Of a DNA stretch of 64,000 bases, positions 47,048 through 59,135 are shown one piece after another. The stretch is from Xanthomonas sp. DAR 35659. GTDB taxonomy: Bacteria; Pseudomonadota; Gammaproteobacteria; Xanthomonadales; Xanthomonadaceae. Within the stretch, counting starts at the first letter, position 1. Every line of letters begins with the position of its first letter. The translations under genes and the position numbers were made by a program. The notes under the pieces were generated by a model that was given only the letters and a program-made list of their open reading frames with translations, searched no databases and was not told where the DNA came from. The stretch is from the NCBI RefSeq assembly GCF_041242975.1, contig NZ_CP162488.1:3896001-3960000 (forward strand), in the 5' to 3' direction.

Positions 47048-47830
47048 ATGCACAGCCCGTCCCTGCCCCTGCCCCTGCCCGCCAGCGCCGTCCGCTCCGC
47101 ACCGGCCGCGTTCTACCGCCGGCATCTGTGGCTGCCGCTGGCCGCGGCGCTGCTGGGCAGCGGCGTGCTGATGGGCCTGGGCGGGGACTTCTGGTTCGCC
47201 GACCTGCTGTACCGCTGGGAAGGCGGCCATTGGGCGCTGCAGAACGCGATCGTGACCCGCAACCTGATCCATCACGACGGCAAGCTGCTCAGCACCGCGG
47301 CCTGGCTGGTGGTGGCCGGGCTGGCGGCGTGGGCCTGGCGCCGCCCCGACGGCCAGCGCTATCGGCTGCCGTTGCTGTTCCTGGCGCTGGCGGTGGCGCT
47401 GAGCACCGGCGTGGTGTCGCTGCTGAAATCGCTGACCCACATGGATTGCCCCTGGGACCTGAGCCGCTACGGCGGGCACCTGCCCTACATCGGCCTGTTC
47501 CAGGCGCGGCCGGCGGGCATGCCGCATGCCGCCTGTTTCCCGGCCGGCCATTCCAGCGCCGGCTATGCCTGGGTCGCGTTGTACTTCTTCGCGCTGGCGC
47601 TGAAGCCGGCCTGGCGCTGGCCGGCACTGGCGGTCGGGCTCGGCGCCGGACTGCTGTTCGGCCTGGGCCAGCAGCTGCGCGGCGCGCATTTCCTGTCGCA
47701 CGATCTGTGGACGCTATGCCTGAGTTGGTGCGTGGCGCTGGGCCTGTACCGCGCTTTGCTGTGGCGGCCGCAGGGTTCGGCCCAGTTCGTGCATGGGTCG
47801 GTGCCTACCGTGAAGGAACGCCGCGCATGA
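47048..47830 (+). CDS. PAP2-family membrane phosphatase
   Basis: 260 residues with about five or six membrane helices. The phosphatase motifs are KSLTHMDCPWDLSRYGG, then CFPAGHSSAGYAW and RGAHFLSHDLWT, giving the K...P, PSGH-like and SR...H-D elements of PAP2 enzymes. It would dephosphorylate a lipid phosphate such as undecaprenyl diphosphate or lipid A. It overlaps eptA by four bases, so the two act together in envelope modification, and is divergent from the ColR-like regulator. Confidence 0.88.
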   Translation: MHSPSLPLPLPASAVRSAPAAFYRRHLWLPLAAALLGSGVLMGLGGDFWFADLLYRWEGGHWALQNAIVTRNLIHHDGKLLSTAAWLVVAGLAAWAWRRPDGQRYRLPLLFLALAVALSTGVVSLLKSLTHMDCPWDLSRYGGHLPYIGLFQARPAGMPHAACFPAGHSSAGYAWVALYFFALALKPAWRWPALAVGLGAGLLFGLGQQLRGAHFLSHDLWTLCLSWCVALGLYRALLWRPQGSAQFVHGSVPTVKERRA

Positions 47831-49473
47831 GCGCCTCGCTGCCGCATCCCGCCATGTCCAAGCCCCAATGGTGGGCCCTGCGCCCGCAGATCAGCATCGA
47901 AACGCTGGCGCTGGCCGCCAGCGCGTTCTTCGCCCTGGCCTGCAACGGCATGTTCTGGCGCAGCGCGATGAGCGGCCACCCGGGCGACCTGAAACTGGCC
48001 CTGTCGCTGTTCCTGCTGCTGCTGTCGGTGCACGGGCTGCTGCTGGGCCTGCTGCTGTGGCGCGGCGTGGCCAAGCCGCTGCTGGCCCTGCTGCTGGTCA
48101 CCACCGCCTTCGCCGCGCACTACATGAACAGCTACAGCGTCTACCTGGACGCGGACATGCTGCGCAACGTGCTGGCCACCGACCACAAGGAATCGCGCGA
48201 ACTGATGACCCCGGCGCTGATCGCGCCGCTGCTGTTCTACGCGACCCTGCCGATCCTGGCACTGTGGCGCGTGCGCCTGACCCGGCGCCCGCCGGGGCGG
48301 GCGCTGGCGATCCGTGCCGGCTTCCTGCTGGCGATGCTGGCGCTCGGCGGCGTCGGCGCGATGCTGTCGTTCCAGGACTTGTCGGCGATGATGCGCAACC
48401 ACCGCGAGATCCGCTACCTGGCCACGCCGATCAACTACCTGGTCGCGCTGCGGCAGAACCTCAAATCCGCCAGCCCCACCCGCAAGGCGCCGAAGCTGCC
48501 GCTGGAGCACGACGCCGTCGCCACCCCGCGCGCGCCCGCCAGCAAGCCGCGGCTGCTGGTGGTGGTGCTGGGCGAGACCGCACGCGCGCAGAACTTCGGC
48601 CTCAACGGCTACGCCCGCCAGACCACGCCGCAGCTGGCGCAGATGGACGTCATCAACTTCCCCGACATGCATTCGTGCGGCACCAGCACCGAGGTCTCGG
48701 TGCCGTGCATGTTCTCCCCGTTCGGTCGCCACGACTACAACGAGGACAACATCCGCAAGCACCAGTCGCTGCTGCACGTGCTCGAGCACGCCGGCATCGC
48801 CACGCTGTGGCGCGACAACCAGTCCGGCTGCAAGGGCGTGTGCGACGGCCTGCAGATCCAGCGCCTGGACGACGCCAAGGACCCGCAGTTGTGCAAGGAC
48901 GGGCGCTGCATGGACGAGATCCTGCTGCAGGACCTGGCCGCGCAGGTGCGCGCCAAGCCTGGCGATCGCGTGGTGGTGCTGCACCAGCTCGGCAGCCATG
49001 GCCCCAGCTACTTCGAGCGCTATCCGGCCAGCTTCCGCCGCTTCACCCCGACCTGCGACACCGCCGACCTGGGCGACTGCGACCGCGAGCGGATCGCCAA
49101 CGCCTACGACAACTCGCTGCTGTACACCGACCACCTGCTGGCGCGCACGGTGTCCACGCTGCAGGCGATGCCCGACTACGACACCGCGATGATCTACCTG
49201 TCCGACCACGGAGAATCGCTGGGCGAGAAAGGTCTTTACCTGCACGGCGTGCCGTATGCGATCGCGCCGCAGGAACAGACCCACGTGCCGATGGTGATGT
49301 GGTTCTCGCCCGGCTTCGCCCGCGACCGCGGCCTGGACCTGGCCTGCGTGCGTGCGCGTTCGCGCCAGTACGCCGACCAGGACAACCTGTTCCCGTCGGT
49401 GCTCGGGCTGATGCAGGTCAGGACCAAGGTCTACGACCGCGCGCGCGACCTGTTCGCGCCCTGCGCCGGGTAG
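47827..49473 (+). CDS. eptA: Lipid A phosphoethanolamine transferase
   Basis: 548 residues. Five N-terminal membrane helices (to about residue 175) are followed by a periplasmic sulfatase-like domain. Seen are VVVLGETARAQNFGLNGYAR (metal-binding Glu), HSCGTSTEVSVPCMFSPFGR (catalytic Thr), VLHQLGSHGPSYFERYP and IYLSDHGESLGEKGLYLHG (metal Asp-His). It adds phosphoethanolamine to lipid A phosphates, which lowers surface charge and raises resistance to cationic peptides such as polymyxin. It is coupled to pap2 and probably controlled by the divergent two-component system. Confidence 0.94.
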   Translation: MSASLPHPAMSKPQWWALRPQISIETLALAASAFFALACNGMFWRSAMSGHPGDLKLALSLFLLLLSVHGLLLGLLLWRGVAKPLLALLLVTTAFAAHYMNSYSVYLDADMLRNVLATDHKESRELMTPALIAPLLFYATLPILALWRVRLTRRPPGRALAIRAGFLLAMLALGGVGAMLSFQDLSAMMRNHREIRYLATPINYLVALRQNLKSASPTRKAPKLPLEHDAVATPRAPASKPRLLVVVLGETARAQNFGLNGYARQTTPQLAQMDVINFPDMHSCGTSTEVSVPCMFSPFGRHDYNEDNIRKHQSLLHVLEHAGIATLWRDNQSGCKGVCDGLQIQRLDDAKDPQLCKDGRCMDEILLQDLAAQVRAKPGDRVVVLHQLGSHGPSYFERYPASFRRFTPTCDTADLGDCDRERIANAYDNSLLYTDHLLARTVSTLQAMPDYDTAMIYLSDHGESLGEKGLYLHGVPYAIAPQEQTHVPMVMWFSPGFARDRGLDLACVRARSRQYADQDNLFPSVLGLMQVRTKVYDRARDLFAPCAG

Positions 49474-49617
49474 CGACGGCACAGTCCGGAAACCGAACGC
49501 GGCGCCAGGCGCCGCGCACGACCACATGGCGGATGCAGCCGGCGACGGCGGCCGGCGCTTGCGGCGAACGGGGCGGGCCACTAGCCTTCGTCGCATTCGC
49601 CATCGCAAGGATCCGCC

Positions 49618-51612
49618 GTGAACCACCGCCCCCTGCTGCTTGCGCTGTGCATCGGCGCCAGCGTGCTTGCGCTGTCCGCGTGCCGCAAGGAAGCGACGCC
49701 CGAGACCAGCGCCGCGCCGACGGCCGCCGCGCCCGGCGAGAACGCCGACCAGTTCGTCGCCCGCATCAACGAGGAATACCGCGCGCTGCTGCCGGAACTG
49801 ACCTCGGCGCAGTGGCTGTCGATCACCTACATCAACGGCGATTCGGAGCGACTGGTGGCCAAGGCCAACGCGCGCTGGCTGACCACGCTCAACGGCTGGA
49901 TCGCCCAGGCCAAGCGCTACGAGGGCACGCCGATGTCCGCCGACAGCGCACGCGCGCTGACGCTGCTGAAGCTGATGACCGCGATGCCGGCGCCGCGCGA
50001 TCCGGCCAAACTAGCGGAGCTGGCCGGCCTAGCCTCGAAAATGGAAGGCGCCTACGGCGCGGCGAGCTACTGCACCGGCGAAGGCGAGGCGCGCCGCTGC
50101 CGGCAACTGGGCGAACTGGAGGACGTGCTGCGCCGCAGCCGCGACTACGACCAGCAACTGGACGCATGGCAGGGCTGGCACGGCACCGCGCAACCGATGC
50201 GCCAGGACTACCAGCGCTTCGTCGAACTGGTCAACGAAGGCGCGCGCGACATCGGCTTTGCCGACACCGGCGCGATGTGGCGCAGCGGCTACGACATGCC
50301 GCCGGCGCAGATCGCCGCCGAGACCGACCGGCTGTGGGCCCAGGTCAAGCCGCTGTACGAACAACTGCACTGCTACACCCGCGCCAAGCTCGACACCGAG
50401 TACGGCAAGGACAAGGGCGAGGTCGCCGGCGGCCTGCTGCCGGCGCACCTGCTCGGCAACATGTGGCAGCAGGACTGGAGCAACCTGTGGGACCTGCTGC
50501 AGCCCTACCCGGGCGCTGGCAGCCTGGACATCACCGACACCCTGGAAAAGCAGTACCAGGGCAACCTGAGCGCGGCGCTGGCGCGGCGCAATGGCGACAC
50601 CTCGCCGGAAGCGCGGTTCATGGCCCAGCGCGAGGCGCAACTGCTCAGCGCCAGACAGATGACCGAACGCGCGCAGGATTTCTACACCTCGCTGGCCATG
50701 CCCAAGCTGCCCGACAGCTACTGGGCGCGCAGCCAGTTCATCAAGCCGCTGGACCGCGACGTGGTCTGCCACGCCAGCGCCTGGGACATGGACATGGCCG
50801 GCGACGTGCGCACCAAGATGTGCATCAAGCCGAACGAGGAAGACTTCACCACCATCTACCACGAACTCGGCCACATCTATTACGACCTGGCCTACAACCC
50901 GCTGCCGCCGCTGTTCCAGGGCGGCGCCAACGACGGCTTCCACGAGGCGATCGGCGATACCATCGTGCTTGCGATGACCCCGCAGTACCTGCATTCGATC
51001 GGCCTGGTCGAGGCGCCGCAGCTCGGCCGCGAGGCGCTGATCAACGCGCAGATGCGCATGGCGCTGAGCAAGGTCGCGTTCCTGCCGTTCGGGCTGATGA
51101 TCGACCGCTGGCGCTGGGGCGTGTTCGACGGCTCGATCGCGCCGGAGCGCTACAACCAGGCGTGGTGGGAACTCAAGGCGCAGTACCAGGGCGTGGCGCC
51201 GGCCACGCCGCGCGGCGAGGACTTCTTCGACCCGGGCGCCAAGTACCACGTGCCCGGCAACACCCCGTACACGCGTTACTTCCTGTCGCACATCCTGCAG
51301 TTCCAGTTCTACAAGGGCCTGTGCGATGCCGCCGGCTACAAGGGTCCGCTGTACGAATGCAGTTTCTACGGCAACAAGGAAGCGGGGCAGAAATTCTGGT
51401 CGATGCTGCAGCGTGGCGGCAGCCAGCCGTGGCAGCTCACGCTCAAGGAGCTGACCGGCAACGACAAGCTCGACGCCGCCCCGCTGCTGGAATACTTCGC
51501 GCCGATGCAGGAGTGGCTCAAGCAGCAGAACCAGGGGCAGATGTGCGGATGGCAGGCGCCGAAGGCGCTGCCGGCGCAGTCCGCTGCCGCGGCGACGCCC
51601 GCGTCCAGGTAA
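49618..51612 (+). CDS. M2-family peptidyl-dipeptidase (ACE-like) lipoprotein
   Basis: 664 residues from a GTG start. The leader NHRPLLLALCIGASVLALSAC gives a lipobox, so it is probably an envelope lipoprotein. The long helical body resembles angiotensin-converting enzymes: FADTGAMWRSGYDMPP, LHCYTRAKLDTEYG, AHLLGNMWQQDWSNLWDL and MCIKPNEEDFTTIYHELGH, with His415 starting HEXXH. Then comes QGGANDGFHEAIGDTI, with the third zinc ligand Glu. It should release C-terminal dipeptides. It is monocistronic and convergent with the DUF1963 gene. Confidence 0.93.
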   Translation: MNHRPLLLALCIGASVLALSACRKEATPETSAAPTAAAPGENADQFVARINEEYRALLPELTSAQWLSITYINGDSERLVAKANARWLTTLNGWIAQAKRYEGTPMSADSARALTLLKLMTAMPAPRDPAKLAELAGLASKMEGAYGAASYCTGEGEARRCRQLGELEDVLRRSRDYDQQLDAWQGWHGTAQPMRQDYQRFVELVNEGARDIGFADTGAMWRSGYDMPPAQIAAETDRLWAQVKPLYEQLHCYTRAKLDTEYGKDKGEVAGGLLPAHLLGNMWQQDWSNLWDLLQPYPGAGSLDITDTLEKQYQGNLSAALARRNGDTSPEARFMAQREAQLLSARQMTERAQDFYTSLAMPKLPDSYWARSQFIKPLDRDVVCHASAWDMDMAGDVRTKMCIKPNEEDFTTIYHELGHIYYDLAYNPLPPLFQGGANDGFHEAIGDTIVLAMTPQYLHSIGLVEAPQLGREALINAQMRMALSKVAFLPFGLMIDRWRWGVFDGSIAPERYNQAWWELKAQYQGVAPATPRGEDFFDPGAKYHVPGNTPYTRYFLSHILQFQFYKGLCDAAGYKGPLYECSFYGNKEAGQKFWSMLQRGGSQPWQLTLKELTGNDKLDAAPLLEYFAPMQEWLKQQNQGQMCGWQAPKALPAQSAAAATPASR

Positions 51613-51626
51613 CGGCACGCGCGGCC

Positions 51627-51644
51627 GGGCCTTGCACAAGGCCC
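51627..51644. terminator. Hairpin between convergent genes
   Basis: GGGCCTT-GCAC-AAGGCCC forms a stable hairpin just after the M2 peptidase stop. No T-run follows, so termination by it alone is uncertain. Confidence 0.4.
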
Positions 51645-51689
51645 GCGCCGCTCGCACGGCGGCTGCGCCCTACGGCCGTCGTTGCGCGC

Positions 51690-53048
51690 TCAGCACGACT
51701 CCACGATGCCGACGACGCGGTCGAAACGCAGGTTCGCCAGATCCTCCCGGTCGATCCAGAACGTCGCCATGCCGCAATCGCCGAACCGCAGATCGATCGC
51801 ATCGTCGCTGGCCAGCTGGAGCAGGCAGACCGGCTCCGACTCGGTGTCCGGCACCATGTCCTGCAGCAACACCGGGTGGCCCAGCATCTGATGGAGGTTG
51901 GCTTCGCTACGCAGCCTGGCCCCATCGCGCTCGTGCGTCCAAGTCCGCTCGAACGAAAGATGATGGTCTTCCAGGTACTCGTAGACGTCATCGGGGATGA
52001 GCCTGGCGGTGTGCGCGGATCCGCCGGTGCAGGCGATGGCCGCCAGCATCCCGCGCGTCAACGCGTCGCCGAGGTCGCTGTCCCCTAGCGCCGCATCGTC
52101 GCCGGTCCCGATCTGCTCGACCAGCCAGGCGCGAAAGGCCTGCCGGTCCTCGGGATCCGGCACGCCGTCCATGCCGATGGCCTCGGCGCGCCGAATCCAG
52201 CCGAGCACATCCTCGGCCACGCGCCGCTCCCCGCTGCGCCATCGCCGCCTGCCGATCACGCGCGCGATGCGGTCGACGAGGATGCCCGCTTGCGGAAACG
52301 CCTCCTGCTGGCGCAACCAGTCGACCGGAAATGTCCAAGGCATCGACATCGGCCGCGCCCAGGGCGGAGTGAAGTCCAGATTGGACATCAGCCCCGTCGC
52401 CGCCACCGCCGCGCCCAGCCGCAGTTGCGCCAGCCTGCGCTGGTAGCGCACATAGTCCGGCCGGGGCGCGGCATCCGGCAGCATGCAGTAGTCCGGCCAG
52501 GTGTCGATCCGGTGCGCGAGCAACGGCCAGTGCGCATGGATGCGCGGGCCGTCCTCGTCCGGCAGCAACCAACACAAACGGGAGGACGGGTGCTCGCTCG
52601 CCACGATCGACAGAATCGGCTGCAGCGCCGCTGGCGGCTGGCGCACGGGCGTGTCGAGCGCCACGCCCGCCACGTACAGCACCCGCACGCTATCGGCCGG
52701 CTCGCCCTCGTCCCAGCGCTGTTCCTCGGCGTTCACCGCGAAGAAGAACAGCATGCCCTGCCGCGGCATGTCCGCGCACACCGGCGGCAATTCCGCGCAA
52801 TCGATCTGCGCCAGAAAATGCATCGGCGTCTGCTCCCCGCGCAGCGCCCCGATCGGCCAGTCGATGTGCGCAGGCAGCTGCGGCAAGCCGCCGAGGCGGC
52901 TGCGGACCCGCGGCGCCGTGCTCGGCGGATAGGGACGTTGCAGCAGCACGCCGACGCGTCGGTGCGTTGCCAGCAGGGCGTCCAGTTCCGCCTCGGCGCG
53001 ATGATCGCGCACGTCGGCATCGAAGGGGGTGGGTTTGATGTCGTCCAT
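51690..53048 (-). CDS. DUF1963 (YwqG-like) protein
   Basis: 452 residues. The N-terminal 300 contain SRLGGLPQLPAHIDWPIGAL, PMHFLAQIDCAELPPVCADM and GMLFFFAVNAEEQRWDEGEP, then LHQMLGHPVLLQDMVPDTES and LLQLASDDAIDLRFGDCGMATFWI near the end. This is the DUF1963/YwqG order (L-G-G-x-P, FLAQI, LLQ, DAG-type C-terminus). The middle 150 residues are an insert I do not recognise. No signal peptide, so cytoplasmic. Function unknown. Confidence 0.85.
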   Translation of the reverse strand: MDDIKPTPFDADVRDHRAEAELDALLATHRRVGVLLQRPYPPSTAPRVRSRLGGLPQLPAHIDWPIGALRGEQTPMHFLAQIDCAELPPVCADMPRQGMLFFFAVNAEEQRWDEGEPADSVRVLYVAGVALDTPVRQPPAALQPILSIVASEHPSSRLCWLLPDEDGPRIHAHWPLLAHRIDTWPDYCMLPDAAPRPDYVRYQRRLAQLRLGAAVAATGLMSNLDFTPPWARPMSMPWTFPVDWLRQQEAFPQAGILVDRIARVIGRRRWRSGERRVAEDVLGWIRRAEAIGMDGVPDPEDRQAFRAWLVEQIGTGDDAALGDSDLGDALTRGMLAAIACTGGSAHTARLIPDDVYEYLEDHHLSFERTWTHERDGARLRSEANLHQMLGHPVLLQDMVPDTESEPVCLLQLASDDAIDLRFGDCGMATFWIDREDLANLRFDRVVGIVESC

Positions 53049-53302
53049 GACCGAAGCTCCCGGGATTGCGCCCCACCTGTCGCAGCGAGGCTGGCGCGGC
53101 CGAATATAGCAAACGGCCCGGCGCCTTCGCTGTCATGTCTTCGCTGCCATGTCCCTGCGTCGCGCTGCCGGCCCCGGCGCGTGTGTCGGCGTGCCGCATT
53201 CATTCCGGCGATCGCGCAGCGGCGATCCTTCCTCGCTACCGATGCATACATTTTCGGATGCCAACCTCGCGCCAGTGAGACGTCGGCGACGCGAGCGAGC
53301 GC

Positions 53303-53833
53303 TCAATCGTCCGCCAACCGCGCCCAACGTTCGTGGTCGCGCCACACCCCGCCGATGCGCAGGTAGCGCGGCGAATAGCCTTCGCGGCGGAACCCGGCGC
53401 GCTGCACCAGCGCCAGCGAGCGCGTGTTGTCCGGCTGGATGTTGGCCTCCACCCGGTGCAGACCGAGTTCGGCGAACGCATACGCCACGCACAGCCGCAA
53501 CGCATGCGTCATCAGCCCGCGACCTTCGCAGCCGGCCATCGCGTGGTAGCCCAGGTAGGCGCTCTGGAAGCAGCCGCCGACGATCTCGCTGAAGGTGAAC
53601 AGCCCGGCGACCTCGCCGCTGTCGCGCGCACGCGCCAGCAGCGCGACGTTGCTGCCGTCCAGGGTCTGCGCGTACCAGGCGTTGAAGCCGGGCACGTCGG
53701 TGAACGGATACGTCCAGGGGTGATGCAGCGCGACGCTGGCGCGGTGCGCCTGGATCAGCGCCAGGCCATCGCGGCGCCGCACCCGCGCCAGCGACACGGC
53801 GGCGTCCGCAGCCTGGCTGGCGCTCAGGCCCAT
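53303..53833 (-). CDS. RimJ/RimL-type GNAT acetyltransferase
   Basis: 176 residues. ARARDSGEVAGLFTFSEIVG, CFQSAYLGYHAMAGCEGRGL, then MTHALRLCVAYAFAELGLHR and VEANIQPDNTRSLALVQRAG, FRREGYSPRYLRIGGVWRDH follow the RimJ/RimL family. That includes the R/C-x-G-R/K-G-L acetyl-CoA loop and N-x-x-S-x-x-L. It acetylates a protein N-terminus or small amine; the substrate is unknown. The small gene at 53838 lies 4 bases upstream on the same strand, so they are probably one operon. Confidence 0.9.
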   Translation of the reverse strand: MGLSASQAADAAVSLARVRRRDGLALIQAHRASVALHHPWTYPFTDVPGFNAWYAQTLDGSNVALLARARDSGEVAGLFTFSEIVGGCFQSAYLGYHAMAGCEGRGLMTHALRLCVAYAFAELGLHRVEANIQPDNTRSLALVQRAGFRREGYSPRYLRIGGVWRDHERWARLADD

Positions 53834-53837
53834 CGCC

Positions 53838-54248
53838 TCAGCCCGGCAACGCCGTGCGCTCGCCGCGCTGCATGACCTGCGCGTGGCGGTCCTTGAACTC
53901 GTCGAAGCTCAGCCCCTGCGCCTGCGCATCGGCGTGCGCGGCGTCCTTCAGCGCGTCCGAATACACCAGCCGCACCGGGGTGCCGGCGCGCTCGTGCAGC
54001 TCCGCCGCCTGCATGATCAGCGAGAGCACCTGCGCGGCGCTCTCGCTCTGCCCGGCGATGCGCCCGTCCATGCCCAGCACCCACTCGCCGTCGCGGCGCA
54101 CGATGCCGGCCAGCAGCGTGCGCTGCTGGTCGCGCAACTCCGCATGCGGTTCGATCGGGGCCGCGCCGCCGGCGGCCTCGGCGCGGTGGCGCAGGCGCTC
54201 GGCCAGCTTCTTGCGCACGTCGCGGCGCTGCTTGGACTGGATGGACAT
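53838..54248 (-). CDS. Small cytoplasmic protein of unknown function
   Basis: 136 residues. A basic N-terminus (MSIQSKQRRDVRKKLAERLR) leads into HAELRDQQRTLLAGIVRRDG, EWVLGMDGRIAGQSESAAQV and LSLIMQAAELHERAGTPVRL. I do not recognise the family. There is no signal or membrane segment. It directly precedes the acetyltransferase gene and may share its transcript; the Bcr/CflA gene lies upstream on the same strand. Confidence 0.65.
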   Translation of the reverse strand: MSIQSKQRRDVRKKLAERLRHRAEAAGGAAPIEPHAELRDQQRTLLAGIVRRDGEWVLGMDGRIAGQSESAAQVLSLIMQAAELHERAGTPVRLVYSDALKDAAHADAQAQGLSFDEFKDRHAQVMQRGERTALPG

Positions 54249-54298
54249 GCGGTTTCCTCAACGATGACCCGACGACGATAGCCCAACCGCGGCGATGC

Positions 54299-55549
54299 TC
54301 ACAGCGGGTCGGCCGGTTCCAGCCGCGGCACCTGCGCATCCGGCCGCGGCAGGCGCTTGCCGCTGCGCCGCTCCCAGCGCCAGAACCCCCAGCCGAGCAG
54401 GAAGAACGCGCCCGAGCCCAGTGCCAGGTGCAGGGCGTGACCGCTGAGCAGCGGCGACAGCACCCCGGCCACCAGCACGGTGACCATCAACTGGGTGAAG
54501 GCCTGCAGCGACGAGGCCAGCCCGCGCTGGCGCGGATACATGTCCAGCACCGCCAGCGCCAGGATCGGGAAGATCAGCGCGGTGCCCAGGCCGGCAAAGA
54601 AGATCGGCAGCACCGCCCACGGCAGCGCGATGGCCGGCGCCAGCGCGCTGTAGGCGATGTTGCCGGCCATCGACAGGCCGCAGCAGACGAAGCCGAAGCG
54701 CACCTGGCGCATCGGCCCGAGCCGCCCGGCCATGCGCCCGGACAGGAACGCGCCCAGGGTCATGCCGCCGATGGTGGGCAGGAACAGCCAGGCGAAGTCG
54801 CGCTCGGTCTTGCCCAGCAACTCGATCATGAACACCGGCGCCGAGGCGATGTACAGGAACACGCCGCCGAAGTTGAACGCGCCCGCCGCGGCCAGGCGCT
54901 GGAAACGCGGATTGAGCGCGATGCCGATGTAGTCGCGCAGCAGGGTGCGCGGCGCCAGCGGCGTGCGCGCCTGCGGCGGGTGCGTCTCCGGCATCCAGCG
55001 CAGGGTCGCCACCAGCAGCAGCGAGGAGAAGCCGACCAGGAACCAGAAGATCAACGGCCAGCCGCGGCCGCTGCCCAGGATCCAGCCGCCGATGACCGGC
55101 GCGATCGCCGGGGCGATGCCGAAGATCATCGATACCTGGCTCATCAGCCGCTGCGCGTCGTCGCCATGGAACAGGTCGCGGATCACCGCGCGGCCCACGA
55201 TCATGCCGACCCCCGCGGAGACGCCCTGCAGCGCGCGGAACGTCAGCAGCGTCGGCAGATCGCGCGACAGCGCGCAGCCGGCCGAGGCCAGGATGAACAC
55301 CACCAGCCCGGCGACGATCACCCGCCGGCGCCCCAGCGCGTCGGACAACGGCCCATGCGCCAGGCCCATCAGCGCGTAGGCCAGCAGGTACACGCTCACC
55401 GTCTGCTGGATCGCCACCGGATCGGCATCCAGGCGCTGCGCCAGCTGCGGGAAGGCCGGGAAAATGGTGTCGATGGAGAACGGGCCGAACATCGCCAGCC
55501 CGGCCAGCAACAGGGCCATGCGGCGCGTGGACACGGACGGGAGCGTCAT
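54299..55549 (-). CDS. Bcr/CflA-type MFS drug exporter
   Basis: 416 residues with twelve membrane helices. FSIDTIFPAFPQLAQRLDAD, VYLLAYALMGLAHGPLSDAL, GRRRVIVAGLVVFILAS and FRALQGVSAGVGMIVGRAVI, RDLFHGDDAQRLMSQVSMIF define the Bcr/CflA branch (motif A GPLSDALGRRRV). It exports drugs or metabolites with proton antiport. The ATG at 55549 gives the usual N-terminus. It is divergent from the gcvP leader across about 200 bases. Confidence 0.93.
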   Translation of the reverse strand: MTLPSVSTRRMALLLAGLAMFGPFSIDTIFPAFPQLAQRLDADPVAIQQTVSVYLLAYALMGLAHGPLSDALGRRRVIVAGLVVFILASAGCALSRDLPTLLTFRALQGVSAGVGMIVGRAVIRDLFHGDDAQRLMSQVSMIFGIAPAIAPVIGGWILGSGRGWPLIFWFLVGFSSLLLVATLRWMPETHPPQARTPLAPRTLLRDYIGIALNPRFQRLAAAGAFNFGGVFLYIASAPVFMIELLGKTERDFAWLFLPTIGGMTLGAFLSGRMAGRLGPMRQVRFGFVCCGLSMAGNIAYSALAPAIALPWAVLPIFFAGLGTALIFPILALAVLDMYPRQRGLASSLQAFTQLMVTVLVAGVLSPLLSGHALHLALGSGAFFLLGWGFWRWERRSGKRLPRPDAQVPRLEPADPL

Positions 55550-55747
55550 GGGGACATCATCCTGAAAGCCGGCCGCGGCGGCCGCAGCATGGGCGCACAC
55601 GCGACGACGCCGTCCGGCGTGGACGGGCGCGCGAGAAGGGAGTGCGGCCATGATACGCGCTGCGGCCACGCGCGCGCATCCGCCGCGGCTTGCCCATTCA
55701 GGCTGGCGTGGGCGCGAACGGCCCGCCGTGGGCAGCGCCGGCCACGC

Positions 55748-55753
55748 TATAAT
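55748..55753 (+). promoter_or_regulatory. -10 box of the gcvP transcript
   Basis: TATAAT lies just upstream of the glycine riboswitch. No good -35 hexamer is visible. Placement implies that transcription starts a few bases before the first aptamer. Confidence 0.5.
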
Positions 55754-55762
55754 CGCCGCGCA

Positions 55763-55938
55763 GCATGGTGGGAGAAGCGGGGCGACCCGCTGCCGAAGGC
55801 GCAAACGCCCGTAATCGCTCAGGCCCGATACCACCCGCACCAAGACTCTGGAGAGACCGGTCCAACCCGGCGCCGAAGGGGCACGAAGCGCAGCGCCAGC
55901 CGCCGCTTCCAAACTCTCAGGCAAAAGGACAGAGGGGC
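55763..55938 (+). promoter_or_regulatory. Tandem glycine riboswitch upstream of gcvP
   Basis: Two aptamers can be recognised in tandem. The first runs from GGGAGAAGCGGGG through GCCGAAGGCGCAAAC to CGCTCAGGCCCGATACC. The second runs from TCTGGAGAGACCGG through CGCCGAAGGGGCACG to CTCTCAGGCAAAAGGACAG and AGGGG. These are the conserved elements of the gcvT-type glycine riboswitch, including the junction purines and the CAGGCAAA segment. It should switch on glycine cleavage when glycine is high. The expression platform between 55939 and 56043 is not obvious. Confidence 0.92.
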
Positions 55939-56043
55939 AATGGGAAGACCTGTGGCTTCCCGTCGGTCGTGTCCGCGTGTGCGGCCGACGGCGGCATCCG
56001 TGCGTCCTCCGCCCTTCGTGCCCTCCTCTGCCGGACGACCGCC

Positions 56044-58905
<2,862 letters not shown>

Positions 58906-58934
58906 CGCCCATCGCTGCGCCGCGACCACCGAAC

Positions 58935-58966
58935 CCGGCCGCGCACGTCGCGGCCGGTGTTTTGTT
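58935..58966 (+). terminator. Terminator of gcvP
   Basis: CCGGCCGCG-CACGT-CGCGGCCGG is followed by TGTTTTG, 30 bases after the gcvP stop. Confidence 0.8.
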
Positions 58967-59135
58967 GTGCGAGGCAGCCCGCCGAGTGCTTCGCTGGACC
59001 CGGCAACTGCGCGATCCGCAACGCGTCTCGAAGGCTCGCGCGCATCCACCCACCCCTACGCCGTCACCGTCCGGAACCCGACGCGATTCGCCAACGCCGC
59101 TCCGACGCGGCGAACGCGCCGGACCCGGATGGCCG

